Assembly (NCBI RefSeq): GCF_030816475.1
Contig: NZ_JAUSXF010000001.1
Coordinates: forward strand, 1,178,001-1,242,000
Reading direction: 5' to 3'
DNA length: 64,000 bases
DNA from: Arthrobacter pascens
GTDB taxonomy: Bacteria; Actinomycetota; Actinomycetes; Actinomycetales; Micrococcaceae
Part shown: piece by piece, positions 26,028 to 33,020 of the stretch
Numbering within the stretch: position 1 is the stretch's first letter
Layout: each line of letters starts with the position of its first letter
Position numbers and translations under genes: made by a program
Notes under the pieces: model-generated
The model's input: only the letters and a program-made list of their open reading frames with translations
The model's database searches: none
Told to the model about the DNA's origin: nothing

Positions 26028-26906
26028 ATGTCAAACATTTTTGGTGCTCCCAGGGCCGGTGGCCCCAGCGGGCCGGACGAATCGCGTACCGTTCCCACCG
26101 GTGACACGGTCGGCTCGTATACGTCCTACCTGGATGCCCAGAAGGCGGTGGACTACCTTGCCGACCAGCAGTTCCCTGTCCAGATGGTTTCCATCGTGGG
26201 CAATGAACTCAAGATGGTGGAGCGCGTGACAGGCCGTCTCAGCTATCCGCGGGTCGCCCTTTCCGGGGCTCTCAGCGGCATGTGGTTCGGCCTGTTCGTC
26301 GGCGTGATGCTGTCCTTCTTCGCGCCATCCCCGGGCTATTTTTCCATCCTGACCTCCGTGCTGATGGGCGCGGCGTTCTTCATGCTGTTCGGGATTGTGA
26401 CCTATGCAATGCAGCGGGGAAAGCGCGACTTCACCTCCACGAGCCAAGTGGTAGCCACCAGCTATGACGTTGTGGTCTCACTGGAAGCTGCCCACGAGGC
26501 CCGGCGCCTGCTCCAGCAATTGCCGATGACTCCCTCCGATGCCGCCGCCAGGCCGTACACCCAGCGCGACTACCAGAACCAGCCCTATAATCAACCAGGC
26601 CAGGCGCCCGGGCAGGGTCCTGTACGGCCTTCCGGGTGGTCAGACCCCTACGGCCAGCAGGGACCCGGCACGCCGGACCAGGGCGGGCCCGTTCCTGAGG
26701 GGCAGCCGGGCGGGCCGGCGCCCGCAGCAGGCGTCAGGTATCCGGACCTGCCTGACGGCCGCCCGCAGTACGGTGTCAGGGTTTCGGACAATCCGGCTCC
26801 CGCTGCCGCAGGGGCTGGCGAGGGCGACAAGCACCAGGACAGCGGACAGCACGTCCAGCAGCAGGAATCAGCTTCTCAACGTGACAGGAATGAACAGCAG
26901 CCCTAG
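26028..26906 (+). CDS. General stress protein 17M-like membrane protein
   Basis: A 292-residue protein. The N-terminal domain (SYTSYLDAQKAVDYLADQQFPVQMVSIVGNELKMVERVTGR) matches the 17M-like fold; two membrane helices follow (GALSGMWFGLFVGVMLSFF and a second ending VTYAMQRG), then about 120 residues of Pro/Gly/Gln-rich disordered tail. Role unknown. Family members start MSNIFG, so I use the ATG at 26028, but its GGAGG is only 1 nt away; a weak AAGAAT 6 nt upstream would fit a leaderless start. In-frame ATGs at 26004 and 26010 are possible. Confidence 0.72.
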   Translation: MSNIFGAPRAGGPSGPDESRTVPTGDTVGSYTSYLDAQKAVDYLADQQFPVQMVSIVGNELKMVERVTGRLSYPRVALSGALSGMWFGLFVGVMLSFFAPSPGYFSILTSVLMGAAFFMLFGIVTYAMQRGKRDFTSTSQVVATSYDVVVSLEAAHEARRLLQQLPMTPSDAAARPYTQRDYQNQPYNQPGQAPGQGPVRPSGWSDPYGQQGPGTPDQGGPVPEGQPGGPAPAAGVRYPDLPDGRPQYGVRVSDNPAPAAAGAGEGDKHQDSGQHVQQQESASQRDRNEQQP

Positions 26907-26930
26907 CTGGTTCTGCAAGCTCATTCAGCA

Positions 26931-26975
26931 TTAACGGACTGTTGAGGCCCCGGCGGGGCCTCAACAGTCCGTTAA
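26931..26975. terminator. 21-bp perfect hairpin between convergent genes
   Basis: Perfect inverted repeat TTAACGGACTGTTGAGGCCCC (26931-26951) with its complement at 26955-26975 and a 3-nt loop. Probably a bidirectional terminator for the stress-like gene and pepP. Confidence 0.75.
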
Positions 26976-26996
26976 CGCGCCTTACGGCCGCCGCGC

Positions 26997-28580
26997 TTAG
27001 GAGGCGTCGCCGTCGGCCTCCCGGTAGATGCCCGCCATCCACGACTCGACGTCCTCGGCCTTGCGGGGCAGGGCGGCGCTGAGGTTAACGGGGCCTTCGG
27101 ACGTCATCAGGATGTCGTCTTCGATGCGGATGCCGATGCCTCGGTATTCCTCCGGAATGCCGAGGTCCTCGTTCTTGAAATACAGGCCGGGCTCGATGGT
27201 GAACACCATGCCCTCGGTGAGCACGCCATCGAGGTACAGCTCGCGCCTGGCCTGCGCGCAGTCGTGGACGTCAAGCCCAAGGTGGTGGCTGGTTCCGTGC
27301 GGCATCCATCGCCGGTGCTGCTGGCCCTCGGGACGGATGGCTTCCTGGACGCTGACAGGAAGCAGGCCCCACTCCGCCAGCCGCTCGGCCAGAACGGTGG
27401 TGGCGGCCGTGTGGATGTCACGGAACCTGGTGCCCGGCTGTGCGGCGGCGAATCCGGCGTCGGCGGCATCAAGGACTGCCTCGTAGACTTTGCGTTGGAC
27501 CTCGGAGAATACGCCGTTGGCCGGAAGAGTCCGGGTGACGTCCGCGGTATACAGCGAGTCCACTTCCACCCCGGCGTCCAGAAGCAGCAGCTCGCCGGCG
27601 TTGATTTTTCCGGTGTTGCGGGTCCAGTGCAGCACCGTGGCGTTGTTACCGGAGGCCGCGATGGTGTCGTAGCCCAGTTCGTTGCCGACCTCGCGGGCGC
27701 GTGCAAAGAAGGCACCCTCCACAACCCGCTCGCCGCGTGCGTGCGTGAGGGCGCGGGGCAGGGCCTTGACCACCTCCTCGAAACCTTCAACGGTGGCGGC
27801 CACGGCGATCTTCATCTGCTCGATCTCCCACTCGTCCTTCAGGAGGCGGAGTTCGGACAGCGCTTCGGTGAGTTTCTCGTCCAGCGCGTCCAGGACGGCG
27901 AGATCCAGATTCTCGGGATCCTTGGCCGTGTTGTAGCGGGCCGTGTCCACCAAGGCGTCGATGTTCTCATCCACCTTCCGGACCAGGCGGATGGAGATGC
28001 CGCCGATTTCCGGGGCGCCGACATTTTTGGTGATGGCCGCTTCGAGCTCGTCGATGTGGGCAGTGGCCAGGCCCAGACGGGCTTCGAACTCCGCCAGCGT
28101 AGGACGCGCGCCGATCCAGAACTCGCCGGACCGTGAGTCTGCGTAGAACCTTTCGGTGTCCCTTCCGGCCAGCGGGCGGAAATACAGTGTGGCGCGGTGG
28201 TGGCCGCCGCCGTCGCCCGTGCCTTCGGGAACGGGTTCGAGAATCAGGACGGCGTCCGGCTCGTGGTCCAGGCCCAGGCCCGTGAGGTGCGCGAAGCCGG
28301 AGTGCGGGCGGAAACGGTAGTCGCAGTCGTTGGAGCGGACCTTGAGAGGGCCGGCGGGAAGGACCAGGCGTTCGCCCTTGAACTTGTCCGATATTGCCTT
28401 TCGCCGGGCTGCGGCGTGGTCGGCCACATCGTCCCGCGGCGGGAGTTCCTGGTCCGAGGGAGCCCAGTTGCTGGCCATGAAGGCCTTGAAGGCGTCCGAA
28501 CTGGGCCGCTGCGAGCGGTTGTTAACCCGCTCATCGAGAGGCTGGGAAGCAGAGTCAGGGGTGTTTTCGGCATCGTTCAC
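26997..28580 (-). CDS. pepP: Xaa-Pro aminopeptidase (aminopeptidase P)
   Basis: A 527-residue M24-family metallopeptidase that removes N-terminal residues preceding proline. N-terminal AMP_N domain (about 40-190), then the pita-bread fold. Metal ligands are visible: Asp in LLLDAGVEVDSLY, Asp in TADVTRTLPANG, His in GTSHHLGLDVHD, Glu in TIEPGLYF, and Glu in GIRIEDDIL. GTG start at 28580. The N-terminus has 40 extra residues that look unstructured. No obvious operon partner. Confidence 0.93.
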   Translation of the reverse strand: MNDAENTPDSASQPLDERVNNRSQRPSSDAFKAFMASNWAPSDQELPPRDDVADHAAARRKAISDKFKGERLVLPAGPLKVRSNDCDYRFRPHSGFAHLTGLGLDHEPDAVLILEPVPEGTGDGGGHHRATLYFRPLAGRDTERFYADSRSGEFWIGARPTLAEFEARLGLATAHIDELEAAITKNVGAPEIGGISIRLVRKVDENIDALVDTARYNTAKDPENLDLAVLDALDEKLTEALSELRLLKDEWEIEQMKIAVAATVEGFEEVVKALPRALTHARGERVVEGAFFARAREVGNELGYDTIAASGNNATVLHWTRNTGKINAGELLLLDAGVEVDSLYTADVTRTLPANGVFSEVQRKVYEAVLDAADAGFAAAQPGTRFRDIHTAATTVLAERLAEWGLLPVSVQEAIRPEGQQHRRWMPHGTSHHLGLDVHDCAQARRELYLDGVLTEGMVFTIEPGLYFKNEDLGIPEEYRGIGIRIEDDILMTSEGPVNLSAALPRKAEDVESWMAGIYREADGDAS

Positions 28581-28759
28581 GGCACCATCGTCTCACCAGC
28601 AGCCGGGCTAGGGCGACAAAGGAAAAACCAATCCGGGTGAATGTCCAGGCGGGCCGTGAGCAGACTCCTTCCCGCGCGCCTGCCCTGGCGCTACGATTGC
28701 CTCCCACGGGCAATGACCGGCATAAGGCAGGGCTTCCGTGGACACCCGGGAGGACTGCC

Positions 28760-29186
28760 ATGGAAACCGACGAAAACAAGGCTTTGATCAGGCGTTTCTA
28801 CGAGGCGATCGATGCAGGGAACATCGACGCCATGGATGACCTGGTCGCCGAGGACTACCTTGACCACAATCCGCCGTTTCCAGGCATGCCGGCCGGACGC
28901 GAGGGGCTGAAGCAGGCCTTCCGCATCTTTTGGAAGGCCACCCCGGGAAGGCACGAGATCGAGGACCAGGTCGCGGAGGGCGACAGGGTGGTGACCCCGC
29001 CTGACGGCGTCCGGAACCCACGAAGGCGAACTCCCCGGCCCGCTCCCGCCCAGCGGTGCGCCCTTGCGCGAAAGCGCGGTGGCGGTCCATCGCATCCAGG
29101 ACGGCCGGATCGTTGAGCATTGGTCGAACAGGGATGACCTGGGGTTGATGCAGCAGCTGGGCGTGATCCATCTCCCCGGGCAGTGA
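28760..29186 (+). pseudogene. SnoaL-like ester-cyclase gene with one-base frameshift
   Basis: The ATG at 28760 (GGGAGG just upstream) opens METDENKALIRRFYEAIDAGN, a SnoaL-like/ester-cyclase N-terminus with DLVAEDYLDHNPPFPGMPAGREGLKQAF. After GDRVVT the frame turns into Arg/Pro-rich nonsense to 29116. In the next frame the normal family ending resumes: TASGTHEGELPGPLPPSG, then VHRIQDGRIVEHWSNRDDLGL to a TGA at 29184. Removing one C from the CCCC run at 28995-28998 joins the two into about 141 residues. It is either a recent pseudogene or a sequencing error. SnoaL-like proteins are small cone-shaped dimers with varied roles. Confidence 0.8.
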
Positions 29187-29203
29187 CAGCGGTGAGCGTG
29201 AAC

Positions 29204-29209
29204 TAGGCT
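29204..29209 (+). promoter_or_regulatory. -10 box, leaderless promoter of the PHP gene
   Basis: TAGGCT, 6 nt before the GTG at 29216. Confidence 0.5.
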
Positions 29210-29215
29210 GGACGG

Positions 29216-30067
29216 GTGAGGATTGACCTGCATGCCCACTCCAACGTTTCCGACGGCACGGAAACGCCCGCCGATGTGATGGCAGCTGCGGCCCGGGCAG
29301 GCCTGGACGTGGTGGCATTGACAGACCACGACTCCACTGACGGCTGGGCCGAGGCCTCGTTGGCCGCGCTGGACAACGGAGTGGCGTTCGTTCCGGGCAT
29401 GGAAATTTCCTGCCGGACGGACCAGGGCATCAGCGTGCACCTCCTCAGCTACCTTCATGATCCGGCCCATCCGGGACTGCTGGAGGAGATTACCAAGGCC
29501 AAGGACGCCCGGCTTACCCGGGCCGAACGAATGGTCACCCTGCTCTCCGAGGACTACCCGTTGACGTGGGACGATGTCATCCACCATGTGGCACCCGGCG
29601 CGACACTGGGGCGTCCCCATATTGCCGATGCGCTCGTGGCAGCCGGAGTGGTCGCGGACCGCTCGGAGGCCTTCACCTCCATCCTGACCTCCCATTCGCG
29701 CTATTTCGTCCAGCACTACGCACCCGATCCTGCAACCGCCGTCGAACTTGTCTGCGCAGCCGGAGGCGTACCTGTTTTCGCCCACCCGGTGGCTTCGGCC
29801 CGGGGCAGGATCGTGGGGGAGCGCACCTACCGGGAGATGATCGACGCCGGCCTCGCCGGCCTGGAGATCGACCACCGGGACAATCCCGAGGACGGCCGGG
29901 AGTTCCTTCGTGGCCTCGCGGCCAAGCACGGACTGCTGGTTACAGGTTCATCCGACTACCACGGCACCGGCAAACCCAACCTGCTGGGGGAGAACCTGAC
30001 CGCACCGGAGGTGCTGGCAAGGATCGAGGAGCTGGGCAGCGGAACCGGCGTAGTCCGCCCCTTCTAA
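29216..30067 (+). CDS. PHP-domain phosphoesterase (nucleoside 3',5'-bisphosphatase type)
   Basis: A 283-residue PHP-fold metal-dependent phosphatase. Metal-binding motifs in order: DLHAHSNVSDGTETP, TDHDSTDGW, GRPHIADAL, FAHPVASA, and GSSDYHG. Resembles RNase AM/YciV-type enzymes that hydrolyse 3',5'-nucleoside bisphosphates or trim 5' RNA ends. Exact substrate not determinable. GTG start, predicted leaderless. It lies next to a DNA methyltransferase and RNA enzymes, but on the opposite strand. Confidence 0.85.
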   Translation: MRIDLHAHSNVSDGTETPADVMAAAARAGLDVVALTDHDSTDGWAEASLAALDNGVAFVPGMEISCRTDQGISVHLLSYLHDPAHPGLLEEITKAKDARLTRAERMVTLLSEDYPLTWDDVIHHVAPGATLGRPHIADALVAAGVVADRSEAFTSILTSHSRYFVQHYAPDPATAVELVCAAGGVPVFAHPVASARGRIVGERTYREMIDAGLAGLEIDHRDNPEDGREFLRGLAAKHGLLVTGSSDYHGTGKPNLLGENLTAPEVLARIEELGSGTGVVRPF

Positions 30068-30078
30068 CCCAACCGGGT

Positions 30079-30122
30079 AGCAGCAGGTGTCGTTATGAGC
30101 GCTCATAACGACACCTGCTGCT
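30079..30122. repeat. 44-nt perfect palindrome between convergent genes
   Basis: Uninterrupted palindrome centred between 30100 and 30101 (half-site AGCAGCAGGTGTCGTTATGAGC, split as AGCAGCAGGTGTC then GTTATGAGC). It fills the gap between the PHP gene and the methyltransferase stop at 30125. As RNA it would be a 20-bp hairpin without a T tract; it could be a terminator or a dispersed palindrome. Confidence 0.75.
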
Positions 30123-30124
30123 CC

Positions 30125-30997
30125 TTACTTGGGTCCGTACGAGGTGAACTCGGCCTTGGCGCCCAGCCGCTTGGCCATGACGTCGATGGCCGGCTGGTTC
30201 TGGTCCACGCAGACGAACCTGCGGTCAAGCTTCGCGGCCACGGCGCCAAGTGTTCCCGAGCCGGCAAAGAAGTCCAGGCACCAGTCGCCGGGCCTGCTTG
30301 AGGCAGCCACCACGCGCCGGATGAGTCCTTCCGGCTTCTGGGTGGGGTAGCCGGTCTTTTCCTTGCCCGTCGGGGAGACGATGGTGTGCCACCAGACGTC
30401 CGTTGGCAGCTTGCCGAGCTCACGCTTGGCCGGGGTCACCAGGCCCGGGGCCATATAGGGCTCGCGGTCCACCTCGGCGCTGTCGAAGTGGTACGTGGCC
30501 GGGTTCTTGACGTACACCAGGATGTTGTCGTGCTTGGTCGGCCAGCGGTACTTGGCGCGTGCACCGTAGTCGTAAGCCCAGATAATCTCGTTCAGGAAGC
30601 ATTCGCGGCCGAAGATGGCATCCAGCATCACCTTGGCGTAGTGGACTTCGCGGTAGTCAAGGTGCAGGTAGAGCGTCCCGTCGTCCGCGAGCAGCCGCCA
30701 CGCTTCAACAAGCCGCGGTTCCAGGAAGGACCAGTAGTCGCTGAAGGCGTCGTCATAGCGGTGCAGGGCACCTTTGATGGTGTCGTAGGAGCGCCCTTTG
30801 AAACCGACGCGGTCGCCCGCACCGTCGGCGTTGACCACCATCTTGGTTTCCTGGCGCTGCTGTGCCCTGCCCGTGTTGAAGGGCGGGTCCACATAAATGA
30901 GAGTGAAGGCGCCGTCCGGCAGCGAAGGGAGGAATTCCGCGTTGTCCGCGTGTACCACCAGGTTGCTGCCGTCCGGCGCCCAGACAGTGTCAGTCAT
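30125..30997 (-). CDS. Solitary DNA (N6-adenine/N4-cytosine) methyltransferase
   Basis: A 290-residue beta-group amino-methyltransferase: catalytic motif IV DPPFNTG near residue 37 comes first, then a putative target-recognition segment, and SAM-binding motif I (CLDFFAGSGTLG) near residue 245. TQKPEGLIRR precedes motif I as usual. DPPF does not separate adenine from cytosine specificity. No restriction endonuclease gene lies beside it, so it is an orphan with possible regulatory or protective use. It starts 8 nt after the DEAD-box helicase stop and may be cotranscribed. Confidence 0.85.
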   Translation of the reverse strand: MTDTVWAPDGSNLVVHADNAEFLPSLPDGAFTLIYVDPPFNTGRAQQRQETKMVVNADGAGDRVGFKGRSYDTIKGALHRYDDAFSDYWSFLEPRLVEAWRLLADDGTLYLHLDYREVHYAKVMLDAIFGRECFLNEIIWAYDYGARAKYRWPTKHDNILVYVKNPATYHFDSAEVDREPYMAPGLVTPAKRELGKLPTDVWWHTIVSPTGKEKTGYPTQKPEGLIRRVVAASSRPGDWCLDFFAGSGTLGAVAAKLDRRFVCVDQNQPAIDVMAKRLGAKAEFTSYGPK

Positions 30998-31005
30998 TGA
31001 GGCTG

Positions 31006-32709
31006 TTAGGCCTCGGCGCTGCCCGGCTGTGCGCCGTTGTCGCCACCAGCCACGATCTCGCCGTTGCGGCGGCGGGTGCGGGTCCGGCGGCGGGCACGGG
31101 TGGCCCTGTCCACTTCCGTGGCAGCTGTCCCCGCCGCTTCTGCCGGCTGGGCTGACGCGCCTGCGGGAGCCTCAGTGTCGGATGAACGACGACGGCGGTC
31201 ACCGGAGCGTCCGCTTTCTTTTCCGCTGCTCGTGCTGCCGCTGCGGCGGCTGCCGGTCCGGCCGCCGTCGCGATTTCCCTCGCGCGCGCCGGAACGGGCG
31301 GTGTCCCTGGTGCCACGGGTGTTCTTCTTACCCGTCTCGCCCAGGTCCTCCAGGACTTCGGCGTCAACTCCGGCCAGCGTGCGCTGGTTGCGGGGCAGCC
31401 GGCCCTTAGTGCCTTCGGGGATGTCCAGGTCCTCGAAAAGGTGTGGGGAAGAGGAATACGTTTCGACGGGCTCCGGAACGCTGAGGCCAAGGGCCTTGTT
31501 GATCAGGCCCCACCGCGGCATGTCATCCCAGTCCACAAACGTGACAGCGGTGCCCTTGTTGCCCGCACGGCCGGTGCGGCCCACGCGGTGCAGGTAGATC
31601 TTTTCGTCCTCGACGCACTGGTAGTTGATGACGTGGGTGACGTCGTCGACGTCGATGCCGCGGGCGGCGACGTCGGTGGCCACCAGGACGTCCACCTTGT
31701 TGTTGCGGAAGGCGCGCAGTGCCTGCTCGCGGGCGCCCTGGCCGAGGTCGCCGTGGATGGCGGCCGCCGCGAAGCCGCGGTCCACCAGTTCCTCGGCCAC
31801 CTTGGCGGCGGTGCGCTTGGTCTTGGTGAAGATGATGGTGCGGCCGCGTCCGCGGGCCTGCAGGATGCGGGCGACAACTTCGGTCTTGTCCATGCTGTGC
31901 GCACGGTAGATGAGCTGCCGGATGTCGCGCTTGGTCAGGCCCTCGTCATCCGGGTCAGCCGCACGGATGTGGGTTGGCTGGGTCATGTAGCGGCGCGCCA
32001 TGGCGACGACGGGACCAGGCATTGTGGCGGAGAACAGGAGCGTCTGGCGGACAGCCGGCGTGCCGGCGATCAGGGTCTCGACGTCCGGGAGGAAGCCGAG
32101 GTCCAGCATCTCGTCGGCTTCGTCAAGGATGACCATCTTGACGTTCTTGAGGACCAGGTGCTTCTGCTTGTAGAGGTCGATCAGGCGGCCGGGGGTTCCC
32201 ACGACGATCTCTACGCCCTTCTGCAGGGCATCCACCTGGGGCTCGTAGGCACGGCCGCCATAGATGGTGGTGATGCGGGCGTTGCGCTTGCGGGAAGCGG
32301 TCTGGAGGTCGTTGGCGACCTGGACGGCCAGCTCGCGGGTGGGAACGATCACGAGGGCCTGCGGGGCGCCCGGGACGGCGAGTTTGTCAAAACCGGCGTC
32401 GTCCTGGCCCACAACGCGCTGCAGGGCGGGAATACCGAAGCCGAGGGTCTTGCCGGTGCCCGTCTTGGCCTGGCCGATGATGTCATGGCCTGACAGGGCA
32501 ACGGGCAGCGTCATCGCCTGGATCGGGAAGGGGTGGGTGATCCCGGCATCGGCCAGGGACTCGACGATATCGGCGCGGACGTTGTAGTCAGCGAAGGATT
32601 TCTCCTCGATTTCGTGCGGCTTCTCATCCGAAATGATGGTTTCTTCGGGCACGAGGGTTTCGATGCCGGAATCGTCAGTCAGAAGCTGGTGGGTATGCAA
32701 TTCACTCAC
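31006..32709 (-). CDS. DEAD-box RNA helicase
   Basis: A 567-residue helicase. Motifs in order: Q motif (PFPIQAMTLPVAL), I (AKTGTGKT), Ia (PTRELAVQV), II (ILDEADEML), III (FSAT), IV-V (ATDVAARGIDV), VI (HRVGRTGRAG). A C-terminal tail of about 110 residues is rich in Arg, Gly and Ser and ends in RRRTRTRRRNG repeats, suited to RNA binding. Resembles the CsdA/DeaD group that remodels ribosomes and mRNA in the cold. GTG start with AAGGA upstream. A leader of over 200 nt precedes it. Confidence 0.93.
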   Translation of the reverse strand: MSELHTHQLLTDDSGIETLVPEETIISDEKPHEIEEKSFADYNVRADIVESLADAGITHPFPIQAMTLPVALSGHDIIGQAKTGTGKTLGFGIPALQRVVGQDDAGFDKLAVPGAPQALVIVPTRELAVQVANDLQTASRKRNARITTIYGGRAYEPQVDALQKGVEIVVGTPGRLIDLYKQKHLVLKNVKMVILDEADEMLDLGFLPDVETLIAGTPAVRQTLLFSATMPGPVVAMARRYMTQPTHIRAADPDDEGLTKRDIRQLIYRAHSMDKTEVVARILQARGRGRTIIFTKTKRTAAKVAEELVDRGFAAAAIHGDLGQGAREQALRAFRNNKVDVLVATDVAARGIDVDDVTHVINYQCVEDEKIYLHRVGRTGRAGNKGTAVTFVDWDDMPRWGLINKALGLSVPEPVETYSSSPHLFEDLDIPEGTKGRLPRNQRTLAGVDAEVLEDLGETGKKNTRGTRDTARSGAREGNRDGGRTGSRRSGSTSSGKESGRSGDRRRRSSDTEAPAGASAQPAEAAGTAATEVDRATRARRRTRTRRRNGEIVAGGDNGAQPGSAEA

Positions 32710-33020
32710 AGGTGAGTTTCCTTATTCATTTGGGCATTGGCGCTGCCTGCTCGACGGGCCGGCCTGCATGGCCGTTCCGGAGCACGCTCGGGCGCGCAAG
32801 CAAATCCAGTGGAAGCCGATCGCGGGCTATCTAAGTACTGGCACTGGTGACCAGCGGGTGTATCTCAAGATCGCGTAGGGGCGGGCTTGTTGAGTTCAAA
32901 TCAAGGAAATCAACGACCGGGCATCCATTTCTACTCCTTCAGTCTAGCCGTACGGAGCCTGAATGCTGGCTTTGGGCCCCTGTGCGGAGTGTGCGGCACT
33001 GAAGTCACGGACGCCGGGCC
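32710..33020 (-). other. Gene-free 311-bp region: long leader of the DEAD-box gene
   Basis: No supported open frame. A TAGACT -10 candidate at 32941-32946 on the minus strand would give a 5' leader of about 225 nt, comparable to cold-shock mRNAs that carry regulatory leaders. A GGCCGGCC-type hairpin occurs around 32757-32775. I see no known riboswitch pattern. Confidence 0.4.
32941..32946 (-). promoter_or_regulatory. Candidate -10 box of the DEAD-box helicase gene
   Basis: TAGACT on the minus strand; no good -35 match. It is the same hexamer as at dapD and dapE but far from the start codon. Confidence 0.35.

Noticed and set aside
29040..29116. Arg/Pro-rich C-terminus of the SnoaL-like frame as a real domain
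   Set aside because: It is the out-of-frame reading of a normal family ending that resumes after one base is removed.
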